The notes: generated by a model not told the origin, from the letters alone. Positions 50,330 to 59,335 are shown, counted from the first letter of the stretch. The stretch is 64,000 nucleotides of DNA from JANWWM01 sp046719715 (GCA_046719715.1 JBDNCJ010000006.1:13170-77169); one strand, 5' to 3'. Made by a program: numbers and translations.

Positions 50330-50674
50330 GTGAGATTGCCAAATGGGGAGAAAGCCGTGATTCCACCTTCAAAAGTTGAAGGCTATGCGTTGAACTTTCA
50401 ACACGAAACAGGAAAGCACAAAGCCATAAGATTCAAATCCGTTTTGGGAATTGAATTACATAATTCAGATATTCTTTACGAGGCACTGCGTGATGCCGCC
50501 AGAAGTGGAAATGCAGAGCTTTTACTGACGAGTAACTACGGAGATATTTTTAGGATTGATTTTGTTCTAACAACCTCACATGGCAATGCGATTGTCCGCA
50601 GTGGTTGGCTGGTTGATAAAGAAACTTCTCTTCCGAAACTCACAACCGTTTTTGTAAAAGAACCTATCGTCTGA
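50330..50674 (+). CDS. DUF6883 domain protein
   Basis: A 114-residue protein read from the GTG at 50330. The family opening RLPNGEKAVIPPSKVEGYAL and GKHKAIRFKSVLGI is clear; it continues with NYGDIFRIDFVL and ends IVRSGWLVD...LPKLTTVFVKE. DUF6883 genes in cyanobacteria and related bacteria are usually followed by a DUF4926 gene, as here (2-nt gap). The GTG start is inferred from the family N-terminus; upstream frame into the GH13 gene gives no sensible product. Function is not known; a small two-gene module is inferred. Confidence 0.75.
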   Translation: MRLPNGEKAVIPPSKVEGYALNFQHETGKHKAIRFKSVLGIELHNSDILYEALRDAARSGNAELLLTSNYGDIFRIDFVLTTSHGNAIVRSGWLVDKETSLPKLTTVFVKEPIV

Positions 50675-50676
50675 AC

Positions 50677-50916
50677 ATGCTGAACGTTTTAGATGTTGTT
50701 GCCTTAAATGAAGATTTGCGCGCCAGTCATTATGAGAGCAAACTTCCTATCTTGCTCAAGCGTGGTCAAGTTGGAACAGTTTTGGAAGTGTATGAACAAG
50801 GCGCATCTTATTTGGTAGAGTTTGCCGACCAACAGGGCGTTATGTTTGCCTTAGAAATTCTTGAATCGAAACAACTGATTCCCTTGCACCATCAATGCTT
50901 TATTGAATCTACATAA
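50677..50916 (+). CDS. DUF4926 domain protein
   Basis: A 79-residue protein: LNVLDVVALNEDL, KRGQVGTVLEVYEQGA, YLVEFADQQGVMFALEIL. It is a small SH3-like beta fold by pattern. It is the usual partner of DUF6883 and begins 2 nt after its stop. In other genomes this pair often sits among other small modules of unknown function; whether it is toxin-antitoxin-like is untested. Confidence 0.82.
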   Translation: MLNVLDVVALNEDLRASHYESKLPILLKRGQVGTVLEVYEQGASYLVEFADQQGVMFALEILESKQLIPLHHQCFIEST

Positions 50917-50953
50917 ATTCGTTTTCATCTGACTTCATCTCAAACTCATATCT

Positions 50954-51865
50954 ATGTCCTTTCTTACCATCGGTTCGGTCGCGATAGACCATCTTGAAAC
51001 GCCGTTTGAAAAGCGCGACAACGTTTTGGGCGGCGCGGCAACATTCATCAGCATTACGGCGAGTTACTTCATTGATAAGCCCATGCTCGTCGGCGCGGTC
51101 GGTGAAGACTTCGGCGACGAAAACCTCAAAGTGCTTAAAGAAAAAAACGTCGACCTCTCTGGTTTGCAAATCGTTAAAGGCGGAAAAACCTTTCGCTGGC
51201 ACGGACGCTACCATTACGACATGAACAACCGCGACACGCTCGATACCCAACTCAACGTGCTCGGCGACTTCAATCCGTCTCTTCCTGATTCGTTCAAACA
51301 TGCAAAGTATGTTTGTCTCGGAAACTTAGACCCTGTAATTCAACTCAACGTGCTCTCGCAAATCAAATCGCCGAAACTCGCCGTTTGCGACACCATGAAT
51401 TTTTGGATTGAAGGCAAACTGCCCGAACTCAAAGAGACCTTGAAACACGTCGACGTGCTTATCATTAACGATAGCGAAGCGCGCTTGCTTTCACAAAGCC
51501 CGAACCTTGTTAAAGCCGCTCGCATCATTCGTGCCATGGGTCCGAAATTTCTCGTGATTAAAAAAGGCGAACACGGCGCGTTACTTTTCACCGAAACCTC
51601 TGTCTTTTCCGCACCCGCCTATCCGCTCGAAACCATCGTCGACCCAACAGGCGCAGGCGATACATTCGCGGGCGGCTTCACGGCTTACCTTGCCAAAGTC
51701 AACCAAATCAATGAGACTACGCTTCGCAAAGCCGTGCTCTACGGAAGCACTATGGCAAGCTTCTGCGTCGAAAAGTTTGGCACGGAAGGTTTGCTCAATT
51801 TGAGCCTTTTAGAAATTGACGACCGCTATCGCAGTTTCTTAGAACTTAGCCGCATCGACGAATGA
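50954..51865 (+). CDS. PfkB-family sugar/nucleoside kinase
   Basis: A 303-residue ribokinase-type kinase. It starts ATG 50954 (FLTIGSVAIDHLETPF), with LGGAATFISITAS, LVGAVGEDFGDENL, and the C-terminal anion hole DPTGAGDTFAGGF whose Asp is the catalytic base. Substrate not determinable; PfkB members phosphorylate ribose, fructose, adenosine or similar. The stop overlaps the next start (ATGA), so the small gene downstream is cotranscribed. Confidence 0.88.
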   Translation: MSFLTIGSVAIDHLETPFEKRDNVLGGAATFISITASYFIDKPMLVGAVGEDFGDENLKVLKEKNVDLSGLQIVKGGKTFRWHGRYHYDMNNRDTLDTQLNVLGDFNPSLPDSFKHAKYVCLGNLDPVIQLNVLSQIKSPKLAVCDTMNFWIEGKLPELKETLKHVDVLIINDSEARLLSQSPNLVKAARIIRAMGPKFLVIKKGEHGALLFTETSVFSAPAYPLETIVDPTGAGDTFAGGFTAYLAKVNQINETTLRKAVLYGSTMASFCVEKFGTEGLLNLSLLEIDDRYRSFLELSRIDE

Positions 51866-52251
51866 TGTTCAAGCCCGGCGATGTTGTTTCCTTCGTCTGC
51901 AAAGACGGCTCTTTCGGCATGGCGAAACTTTTGCGCATCGACACGCACGACGATTTACCTGTTCCGCAACCCGTCTATCACTTCTTGATTTATTCGCTGC
52001 GGAACCTCTTTCCGCCGAACATTGCTTACTTGCCTGACGCCAAAGTCTTTATTCCGCATTTGCCGATTATGGAATCGGGCGTCAAACAGTCGGGCGCGAC
52101 CTTCATCGCCTATCAAGACGTTTCGGAGGAAGAACTTGACGCCTACACCATTTGGAAACAAGCCTTCTTCGCAGGCGAAGCGGGCGTTTTCGAGCTCACG
52201 ATTGATGAAGCCATCTCAATTATGATAGAAGCCTTGGGCTTATCGCCGTAA
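51862..52251 (+). CDS. Hypothetical protein coupled to the PfkB kinase
   Basis: A 129-residue soluble protein (FKPGDVVSFVCKDGSFGMAKL...) with an N-terminal SH3-like strand pattern followed by a helical part ending AISIMIEALGLSP. No catalytic motif recognised. Its ATG overlaps the kinase stop, so it is translated with the kinase and may modulate it or use the same substrate. Confidence 0.65.
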   Translation: MMFKPGDVVSFVCKDGSFGMAKLLRIDTHDDLPVPQPVYHFLIYSLRNLFPPNIAYLPDAKVFIPHLPIMESGVKQSGATFIAYQDVSEEELDAYTIWKQAFFAGEAGVFELTIDEAISIMIEALGLSP

Positions 52252-52325
52252 TCTTCAACGCTTAACTGTGCGGAAAAATCTTGAAGAGGTTGTAATTTCA
52301 ACCCGCCATTCACTTAACCAATACT

Positions 52326-52402
52326 GCCCTTGTAGCTCAGATGGATAGAGCAAGAGTTTCCTAAACTCTGCGTCGGCAGTTCGACTCTGCCCAAGGGCAC
52401 CA
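52326..52402 (+). tRNA. tRNA-Arg (anticodon CCT), CCA encoded
   Basis: A 77-nt tRNA folds with acceptor GCCCTTG/CAAGGGC, D-arm GCTC/GAGC, anticodon stem AGAGT/ACTCT around loop TTCCTAA (anticodon CCT, reading AGG), and T-arm GGCAG/CTGCC with TTCGACT loop. CCA is encoded at the end (52400-52402). It stands between two plus-strand protein genes. Confidence 0.96.
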
Positions 52403-52422
52403 ACTAACAAACGAAGAACATT

Positions 52423-52806
52423 ATGCCTCTTATTACGATTACACTTCACAAAGGCAGAACCTCCTCAGAAAAACGTGCGATTGCCGACTCGATTCACGAC
52501 GCCCTCGTTCAATCGGGCGTCCCTCAACACGACCGATTTCAACGCTTCCTTGAACTCAGTGCCGACGATTTCATTTACGACCTTACTTATCCAAACCTTG
52601 CCAACGCGCGTAGTTCAAAATTTATCATTGTCGAAATCTTGCTCTCGGTTGGTCGAAGCGTGAAGGTTAAAAAAGAACTTTTGAAAACCTTGATTTCAAA
52701 CCTTAACGAACGCGCCTCAATTTCTCCTAACGACGTCATGGTTGTTTTCAAAGAGACGCAGTGGGAAAATTGGGCGTTCGCTCATGGCGAACTACTTCAT
52801 ACCTGA
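52423..52806 (+). CDS. Tautomerase superfamily protein
   Basis: A 127-residue protein beginning Met-Pro-Leu-Ile-Thr, so Pro1 would be the catalytic base after Met removal. HKGRTSSEKRAIADSIHDAL and DRFQRFLELSADDF, together with the length, match the longer Tautomerase_2 group (malonate-semialdehyde decarboxylase/cis-CaaD-like) rather than 60-residue 4-oxalocrotonate tautomerase. Substrate unknown. It follows the tRNA by 20 nt. Confidence 0.82.
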   Translation: MPLITITLHKGRTSSEKRAIADSIHDALVQSGVPQHDRFQRFLELSADDFIYDLTYPNLANARSSKFIIVEILLSVGRSVKVKKELLKTLISNLNERASISPNDVMVVFKETQWENWAFAHGELLHT

Positions 52807-52819
52807 AAGGACACTGGCT

Positions 52820-54286
52820 ATGCATACCATCTTAGTCGTTGATGATGAACCCCTTCTCGTTGAGTTCATTGAAGAATCTCTCTCTTGCGAGGGCTACCAT
52901 GTTGAGACGGCGTCGGACGGCGCGAGTGCGCTAGAAATCGCACGTCAGTCATTTCCCGATATTGTTTTACTTGATTACCACTTGCCCGACATGAGCGGCA
53001 TTGATGTTCTCAAAAAATTGCGCGAGCATGATGACGGCGTGCAGGTGCTCATGCTTACCGGCTTCAACGACGTGCGCACCGCCTTCGATGCTATCCGACA
53101 TGGCGCGGCGGATTATATCTTAAAACCATTTGAACTTGACGCCCTTAAACTCTCGATTGCTAAGGTTGCTGAAAAAATTTCGCTTCGCAATCAAATCCGA
53201 ATTTTGAGCAAAGAAACCTTGCGCCGATACACAGAATCCGAGTTTATTCTCTGCCCGTCTCCGAAAATGACGAAGGTCTATGAACTCGCGGCACAAGTCG
53301 CTCAAACCAACGACACCACCGTTCTCATTTTGGGCGAAAGCGGTTCGGGCAAAGAGCATATAGCCAAGTTCGTTCATCACAGTTCGGCAAGAAAGTCGAA
53401 GCCGTTTGTAGAAATCAACTGCGCCGCCATTCCTGAAAACTTGCTTGAAGCGGAACTCTTTGGCTACGAGCCGGGCGCATTTACCGACGCACGCAGCAAA
53501 AAAATCGGGCTGTTTGAATACGCCGACGGTGGCACGCTCTTTCTCGATGAAATCGGCGATATGCCGCTTGCCACACAAGCCAAAGTGCTCAAACTCATTG
53601 AAACCAAAACCTTTCGGCGCGTAGGCGGGTTGCGCGATATGAAAAGCGACGTGCGCATCGTTGCCGCCACGAATCGCGACCTCGCACGGCTCATCGACGA
53701 AGGCAAGTTTCGGGAAGATTTATACTACCGCTTGCAAGTCGTTCCGATTGAGCTGCCGCCGCTTCGAGAGCGTCCCGAAGACATTCTCCAACTTGCTGAT
53801 TTCTTCCTTAAAAACTTCTGCCAAACCATGCGCAAGCGCTTGGAGTTTTCCGACGAAGCCTTCGCCACGATGCTCGGCTACGGTTGGAAAGGCAATGTGA
53901 GAGAACTTAAAAACGTGATTGAACGCGCCGTCATCATCACGCCAAATGCGGAGAAAATCATGCCTCATCATCTCGCGCTGGATAGTCGTCGCAAAGTAGC
54001 CGCCCCCATGCTATCGTCAAAGCCCGCCGCCGATGGAATGATTAGAGAAGAGCCTTCCCATCAGCCGAACTTGCCGTTTTCTTTGCGAGAGCACTTAGAC
54101 AACATCGAGCGCAAATACATCTTAGACGCACTTCAAAAAACCGACGGCAACCAACTCCGCGCCGCAAAACTCTTAGGCATTGAGCGGCACGTGCTTCGAT
54201 ATCAGATGAAAAAATTAGGCATTGCTCTCAAAGAGGAATCAGCACCCAGTCGCCGCGTCAGCGATGAATCTACCCACGAGTCGTAG
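52820..54286 (+). CDS. NtrC-type sigma-54-dependent response regulator
   Basis: A 488-residue transcriptional activator. REC (1-118) with D8-D9 and phosphoacceptor D52 (VLLDYHLPDMSG); AAA+ domain (about 145-380) with Walker A GESGSGKEH, the sigma-54-contact loop reading GAFTDA rather than GAFTGA, and Walker B GTLFLDEIGD; Fis-type HTH at the C-terminus (LQKTDGNQLRAAKLLGIERH). AAAGGA precedes the ATG at 52820. Its sensor is not adjacent; the nearest histidine kinase gene is at 44671-46296. Targets are unknown. Confidence 0.93.
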   Translation: MHTILVVDDEPLLVEFIEESLSCEGYHVETASDGASALEIARQSFPDIVLLDYHLPDMSGIDVLKKLREHDDGVQVLMLTGFNDVRTAFDAIRHGAADYILKPFELDALKLSIAKVAEKISLRNQIRILSKETLRRYTESEFILCPSPKMTKVYELAAQVAQTNDTTVLILGESGSGKEHIAKFVHHSSARKSKPFVEINCAAIPENLLEAELFGYEPGAFTDARSKKIGLFEYADGGTLFLDEIGDMPLATQAKVLKLIETKTFRRVGGLRDMKSDVRIVAATNRDLARLIDEGKFREDLYYRLQVVPIELPPLRERPEDILQLADFFLKNFCQTMRKRLEFSDEAFATMLGYGWKGNVRELKNVIERAVIITPNAEKIMPHHLALDSRRKVAAPMLSSKPAADGMIREEPSHQPNLPFSLREHLDNIERKYILDALQKTDGNQLRAAKLLGIERHVLRYQMKKLGIALKEESAPSRRVSDESTHES

Positions 54287-54340
54287 CGAATGCGCGTTTC
54301 CCAAGATTCCCCCTTTTTTCTTTTCTGAAATCGTTGTTTA

Positions 54341-54368
54341 TTAGTCCGAACTTTTTAGTCCGAACTTT
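54341..54368. repeat. Two tandem copies of a 14-bp sequence
   Basis: TTAGTCCGAACTTT occurs at 54341-54354 and again directly at 54355-54368, in the 180-bp gap between the NtrC-type regulator and the large metallopeptidase gene. It may be an operator site or a product of strand slippage. Confidence 0.75.
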
Positions 54369-54465
54369 TAACACTTCTTTCAAACCGACTCAACTTGTAT
54401 TGACGCACATCTACGGCTCGACTTCGTTATATTTCTCTTTCAAACTTGAACTTCACCTTGAACTC

Positions 54466-57400
54466 GTGAAACGGTTTTCACTTTTAGCGACGATTCTTCT
54501 TTTTTCATCATCGTTTTTGTTTGCTCAACCCGAGGCTTACAGCCACCCCGAACTGAATTGGAAGACCATTGAGACCGAACACTTTACGGTTAGTTTTCAT
54601 GACGGCGCGGAGCGTTCAGCGCGACTTGCGGCAAAAATCGCCGAAGAAGCGTATCCCGTCATCACGTCGCTTTACAAGCACGACCCGGGCAAAGTCAACA
54701 TCGTTATCAAAGACACGGACGACTACTCCAACGGCGGCGCGTATTTCACCGAAAATAAAATTGAGATTTGGGCACCGTCGCTCGAATTTCCGTTTCGGGG
54801 TCAGCATCAGTGGCTACGCGACGTGATTACCCACGAATACACACACATTGTAACGCTCACAGCGGCAATGAAGGTGGGCGCGTTTATGCCTGCCGCTTTT
54901 ATTCAAGCCTTTGGCTACGAACCCACACGGCGTAATGATATTCTTTACGGCTTTCCCAATCGCCTCGTCTCTTATCCGATTGCGGGCTTCAATGTTCCGT
55001 TTTGGTTGGCGGAAGGCGTGGCACAGTATCAACGTCCCGAACTGCGCTACGATATGTGGGATAGCCATCGCGATATGATTCTGCGCAGTGATGTCTTGGC
55101 AGGAAAAATGGCGTCGCTTTCAGAGATTTCAAATCCCGTGATTCGTCCCGGCTTTGGCGGCGAACAGTGGTATAACTACGGCTTTGCGTTCACACGTTAC
55201 CTTGCGATGAAATACGGCGAACCCTCGCTCGAACGCTTGATGAAAAATTTTGCCTCACTTTCAAATTACAACGTCGACGCCGCCCTCGAAGAAACTTACA
55301 ACAAACCCGCCGAAACCATTTACGCCGAGTGGAAAGCCTATCTTGCCGCTGACTACAAAGCCCGCACCCAAGCCATTGAAGTTCAAGCCGGTAAAATTAT
55401 TGAGCACGAAGGCATGAACTTTTCGCCCATCTTTTCGCCCGACGGAAAGAAGATGTATTACATCTCCAACGGCGGCGCAACCATCGGCGGCTACGGCATT
55501 TTCGTGCGAGAATCGGGAAACGATAGTTCGTTCAAAACCGCCAGCCGACCGACCGTCAAAGACGTTTTCGTCAATCATCGCCCTTCCGAACACGGCTTGT
55601 GCAACGCGTGCGGCTATCACTTCTCCGAAAGCAAATCGCTCTTGCGCGGCGTCTCATCACGGCTTGCGACAACGGCGGACGGCTCAAAACTCCTCTACTC
55701 CAAATACTCCGGCACAAGTTGGAAAGTCCAACGCTACAACGACCTTTTCATCTACGACATCAAAAAAGACGAAGAAACCCGCCTCACCTACCAAAAGCGA
55801 TTAGAAACGCCCGCACTCTCGCCCGATAACAAAACCTTCGTTGCGGTTGCGCAAAAAGACGGCACGGAAAATCTCGTTGAAGGAAACTTCACGACCGATA
55901 CGCTCCGCCAGAACTTGCGCACGCTCACGCAGTTTAAGAACGGCGAGAAAGTACTCACCCCGATTTACTCCGCCGACGGCTCAAAAATTTTCTTCGCACT
56001 CGGCTTTCGCAATCAACGCCGATTGATGTCGCTCGATAGGACTTCGGGAGCAATCTCGCCCCTGACCGAAGCGATTGACGAAAGAAATCCTTACCTCACG
56101 ATTGACGAGCGCGACCTTTCGCTCACGCCCGACGGCAAATACCTGCTTTACGCCTCAAACCCGACGGGCATTTTCAACCTTTATCGCTTGAACCTTGAAA
56201 CGCGGCAATCGGAACAACTGACCAATGTACTCACGGGCGCATTTATGCCGTCGATGAATCCATCAGGCAAAATCGCTTACGCGCATTTCACGCACACGGG
56301 CTACAAATTGGCGTTGCTCGACACGATTCAGCCCGTTCAAAATCCCAACGCGGTATATCGCAAAGAGCCAACGCGTCTGACCTTCGAAGGTGCAACAGCC
56401 GATGCGCCACAACTGGCTTCGCTTTCCTCACGACTTACCGATGTGCCAACAGAGCGCGATTCGCTTTACAAATCTTTAATTGAATACGACGATACCACGC
56501 TCCCGCAATACGAGGCGCGCGAATACACGAAACTGTTTTCAACCATCAACATCGTTCCGCTTGTTCGCTTCGATGCTTATACCAAACCACAAGGCGGATT
56601 TTGGCAAGATGCTTGGCGGGCGGCAAAGTTCGGGGCGGCGTTCAACTCGTCGGAAGTGTTGGGTCAGTTTAATTTGTTCGGCGTGTTTGCTTTTGCACCG
56701 GGAAGTGGCTTCGCCGATGGCGCACAAAATCCCGTTACCAAAATTTTTGAAATGGAACGCGACGCCTATCTCTCGTTTGAATACACCGACCAAACGATTC
56801 TCCCCGCCTCGATGCTTCCGAAATTCTCGCTCGATGTGTTTCACATCACGCGCAACGTGCCCGAAGCTGGTCAGTTAGGCGGATATAGAACCGATTTCAG
56901 TCCTGCGGATAGTGCATTTTACAATGTCTCGTTTGCCGCCACGCAGTTTGACCTTTCGCTTCGATTCCGTATTCCGATTAACAACCTTTTCTTTCAAGCC
57001 AGCTCGTTTCGCACGACGTTCTCGCTTGGTATTTACAGTTCGAAAATCAACTCATTTTTTTGGGAGCCCGTCGGTCAAACCCTTCCGGCAAGTAGCGATA
57101 ACTACTTCATCGGACGAAGCGCGTCGCTCTTTTGGAAGTTGGATTTACGCGCCCGCTCGTTCAACCAAAACATTAACCCTGTTGGATTTCTCTCGCGCGT
57201 GCGATTGGATTACGAAAACAGCAAACTGCAAACCGGAAACGAATTTGTAGAATCCAACGGCACGTTCCGACCGGTGTATGACACATTTGATTTTGTTCGC
57301 TTGACCGCCGACCTAAACTACTACTTCCCGCTTCCGACTTGGAATCCGCGCTTTCAGCACACGCTTTCGCTTCGCACCTTTGGCGCGTTCAACTTCGGCA

Positions 57401-57885
57401 ACGAAACGGATTTCTTCTTTCACAATTTCATTTCTGGCTTAATTGGCATGCGCGGCTATGAGTTCTTCGCTATTGGCGGCGACCGTGCGGCGTTTGCTCA
57501 TCTTGAATACCGCGTCCCGATTTTTACCAATCTCGATGTGCAGTTCTTCCATCTCTACTTCAATCATCTTTATTTCTCGACTTACTTCGACATCGGTGCG
57601 GCATGGGGCGCGAAAATCCCCTCGCTCAATAATTGGCGCAAAGACATCGGCTTCGAACTTCGGCTTGCCTCAAATTCTTTTTATGCCTTTCCGACCAGCA
57701 TTTTCATCAGCGCAACATATGGGTTAGACCGATTCGACCAGCCGCTCCGTCGTGGCTTTGAACAACAAGGCGGACAAAATTTTGTAACCTACGGACGCGA
57801 ATGGCTCTTTCACTTCGGCATGCTCTTCGACTTCGATTTTCTCGCCGACGAAACCGTTCGCGGCGCGCGCCTTCTGCTTCGTTAA
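54466..57885 (+). CDS. Exported gluzincin-like peptidase with TolB-type repeats and a C-terminal outer-membrane barrel
   Basis: An 1139-residue protein. The GTG at 54466 starts a signal peptide (KRFSLLATILLFSSSFLFAQ). Peptidase MA-like domain (about 20-300) with H123-E-Y-T-H127 and a downstream Glu in WLAEG (E183) as the third zinc ligand. Then PD40/TolB-like propeller repeats (about 305-620; for example FSPDGKKMYYISN, TPDGKYLLYASNP). The C-terminal third (about 700-1139) is strand-rich and ends like a surface-antigen/BamA-type barrel, with GMRGYEFFAIGG resembling the barrel RGY motif. Together these suggest an outer-membrane-tethered protease. The DUF5683 gene follows after 17 nt. Confidence 0.85.
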   Translation: MKRFSLLATILLFSSSFLFAQPEAYSHPELNWKTIETEHFTVSFHDGAERSARLAAKIAEEAYPVITSLYKHDPGKVNIVIKDTDDYSNGGAYFTENKIEIWAPSLEFPFRGQHQWLRDVITHEYTHIVTLTAAMKVGAFMPAAFIQAFGYEPTRRNDILYGFPNRLVSYPIAGFNVPFWLAEGVAQYQRPELRYDMWDSHRDMILRSDVLAGKMASLSEISNPVIRPGFGGEQWYNYGFAFTRYLAMKYGEPSLERLMKNFASLSNYNVDAALEETYNKPAETIYAEWKAYLAADYKARTQAIEVQAGKIIEHEGMNFSPIFSPDGKKMYYISNGGATIGGYGIFVRESGNDSSFKTASRPTVKDVFVNHRPSEHGLCNACGYHFSESKSLLRGVSSRLATTADGSKLLYSKYSGTSWKVQRYNDLFIYDIKKDEETRLTYQKRLETPALSPDNKTFVAVAQKDGTENLVEGNFTTDTLRQNLRTLTQFKNGEKVLTPIYSADGSKIFFALGFRNQRRLMSLDRTSGAISPLTEAIDERNPYLTIDERDLSLTPDGKYLLYASNPTGIFNLYRLNLETRQSEQLTNVLTGAFMPSMNPSGKIAYAHFTHTGYKLALLDTIQPVQNPNAVYRKEPTRLTFEGATADAPQLASLSSRLTDVPTERDSLYKSLIEYDDTTLPQYEAREYTKLFSTINIVPLVRFDAYTKPQGGFWQDAWRAAKFGAAFNSSEVLGQFNLFGVFAFAPGSGFADGAQNPVTKIFEMERDAYLSFEYTDQTILPASMLPKFSLDVFHITRNVPEAGQLGGYRTDFSPADSAFYNVSFAATQFDLSLRFRIPINNLFFQASSFRTTFSLGIYSSKINSFFWEPVGQTLPASSDNYFIGRSASLFWKLDLRARSFNQNINPVGFLSRVRLDYENSKLQTGNEFVESNGTFRPVYDTFDFVRLTADLNYYFPLPTWNPRFQHTLSLRTFGAFNFGNETDFFFHNFISGLIGMRGYEFFAIGGDRAAFAHLEYRVPIFTNLDVQFFHLYFNHLYFSTYFDIGAAWGAKIPSLNNWRKDIGFELRLASNSFYAFPTSIFISATYGLDRFDQPLRRGFEQQGGQNFVTYGREWLFHFGMLFDFDFLADETVRGARLLLR

Positions 57886-57902
57886 TGTTTAATTCCATTT
57901 CT

Positions 57903-58937
57903 ATGAAAGCCTCTCTTCTCGCTTTGCTTCTTGCTGTTTCCCTCTTCAACGCTTACGCCGAAGACCCTAAAAACGCCTTGAAGCGCGAACGCTTGATTTC
58001 GCTCGTCTCCAACGATTCAACGCACAAGCATGCGGAAGTGGGAATCGCAGTGCTTTCTCTGAACCGTCCGCTCGTGATTGACGGGCAGTATATTGCTTAC
58101 AACGATGCAGGAATGATTTCGCCTTCCATGCCGACGCGGAAACTGCGCACGCCAGTTATCGGTGCGGTTTTTTCAGCCATCGTGCCGGGCGCAGGTGAGT
58201 TTTATGCGGAAAGTTATTGGCGTTCCGCGCTTTTCTTCGCCGCCGAAGTGGCACTCTGGGCGACGGCGATTCACTATCAAAACAAAGGGCGGCAAGGTGA
58301 GCGCGATTTTGTCGCCTTTGCCGACGGGCTTGCGCCTAACGGAGCAGGTTTGGCAAATGACGGACGCGCACGCTGGGACGCCGTCCGCTTCGCAGAACGC
58401 ATGTCGGAAATTTATACGACGGAACGCTTCCTCAATTCGGGGCTTGTTTCAAACGCCAACCAAATTCGGCAACTTGCCGCTGAACTCGGCACTGAACAAC
58501 GCCTGAACGAAATCCGCAATCGCGACTATCGTTTCCTCAATGCTTTTGAGCGCATTGCCGTCTCCGCCGCAAACAACGCTACGCTTTCGCATACGCTTCC
58601 GCCCTACGGCGACCAACAGTATTACGAACTCATCGGCAAATACAGCGAGTATGCGATTGGTTGGTATGATTACGACGTTTCACGAATGAACAATCGGTTT
58701 GAAATCCACTCCGCGACTTACTTGCAATACGCTTCGATGCGCGGCATGGCGAATCAAAATCTGAAAACGGCGTCGAACTTTTTCTCGCTCGTCGTGCTTA
58801 ACCACGCGCTTTCCGCCGTCGATGCGCTCGTCGCCGTCAATCAATACAACGACCGCATTCGCACTTCGCTTCAATTCCAGCAAGACGCCATGACGCAGAC
58901 GATTTATCCATCAGCCTCAGTCGCCGTCTCGTTTTAG
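57903..58937 (+). CDS. DUF5683-type envelope protein
   Basis: A 344-residue protein. Signal peptide 1-18 (MKASLLALLLAVSLFNAY, cleavage near AYA-ED). The stretch RTPVIGAVFSAIVPGAGEFY followed by YWRSALFFAAEVALWATAI matches DUF5683 (the PGAGQ-Y-xK-W pattern), seen widely in Bacteroidota envelope proteins and generally membrane-associated. It lies 17 nt after the peptidase-barrel gene and probably works with it. It ends with TAG (58935-58937); the same frame stays open past this stop (see next entry). Confidence 0.75.
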   Translation: MKASLLALLLAVSLFNAYAEDPKNALKRERLISLVSNDSTHKHAEVGIAVLSLNRPLVIDGQYIAYNDAGMISPSMPTRKLRTPVIGAVFSAIVPGAGEFYAESYWRSALFFAAEVALWATAIHYQNKGRQGERDFVAFADGLAPNGAGLANDGRARWDAVRFAERMSEIYTTERFLNSGLVSNANQIRQLAAELGTEQRLNEIRNRDYRFLNAFERIAVSAANNATLSHTLPPYGDQQYYELIGKYSEYAIGWYDYDVSRMNNRFEIHSATYLQYASMRGMANQNLKTASNFFSLVVLNHALSAVDALVAVNQYNDRIRTSLQFQQDAMTQTIYPSASVAVSF

Positions 58938-59252
58938 AAGAAAAATCCAAAAGGAACAATTGAAATTGGAGCAACCCAAACTTACGCGCTACTGGATAAA
59001 CTTGGCGACGAAATCGGTCAAGACTATAATCAAAAAATAAGACTTTCTATTTTGGCGCACGGCTTTAAGCCGATTTCAAATCAAGAATATGACAAAGTGA
59101 AAGATGTTTTAGGCGGATTTATTGAGCAATCACTCAAAAAACTTATGAATGGCAAAAAATCATTTGCAAATCAGTTTCCAACCGTCTTGAGTGGAAATCC
59201 CACCAACGCATCTTATAGCCCTCGTAAAATTCTTCGTTTAAATGTTTGGTGA
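58938..59252 (+). pseudogene. Gene remnant without a start codon
   Basis: From 58938 the frame stays open to a stop ending at 59252 with protein-like composition (KGTIEIGATQTYALLDKLGD..., then FKPISNQEYDKVKDVLGG and PTVLSGNPTNASYSPRKIL), but no ATG or GTG begins it; a TTG at 59052 would start only the second half. It is in frame with the DUF5683 gene across the TAG stop. I read it as the 3' part of a larger, truncated gene; family not recognised. The alternative, stop-codon readthrough, is discussed in the findings. Confidence 0.5.
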
Positions 59253-59310
59253 AGCATTAGGAAACGGCGTGCTCGAGCGAGCGGAGTTTCTTCAATGTTT
59301 TTTCCAGTTA

Positions 59311-59335
59311 GGGCGGGCTTCAAACCCGCCCTTTT
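59311..59335. terminator. Strong hairpin before the MoeB-fusion gene stop
   Basis: GGGCGGG (59311-59317) pairs with CCCGCCC (59325-59331) around a 7-nt loop, followed by TTTTG. It is placed 20 nt past the end of the minus-strand fusion gene and 59 nt past the plus-strand remnant, so it may end transcription from either side. Confidence 0.7.
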
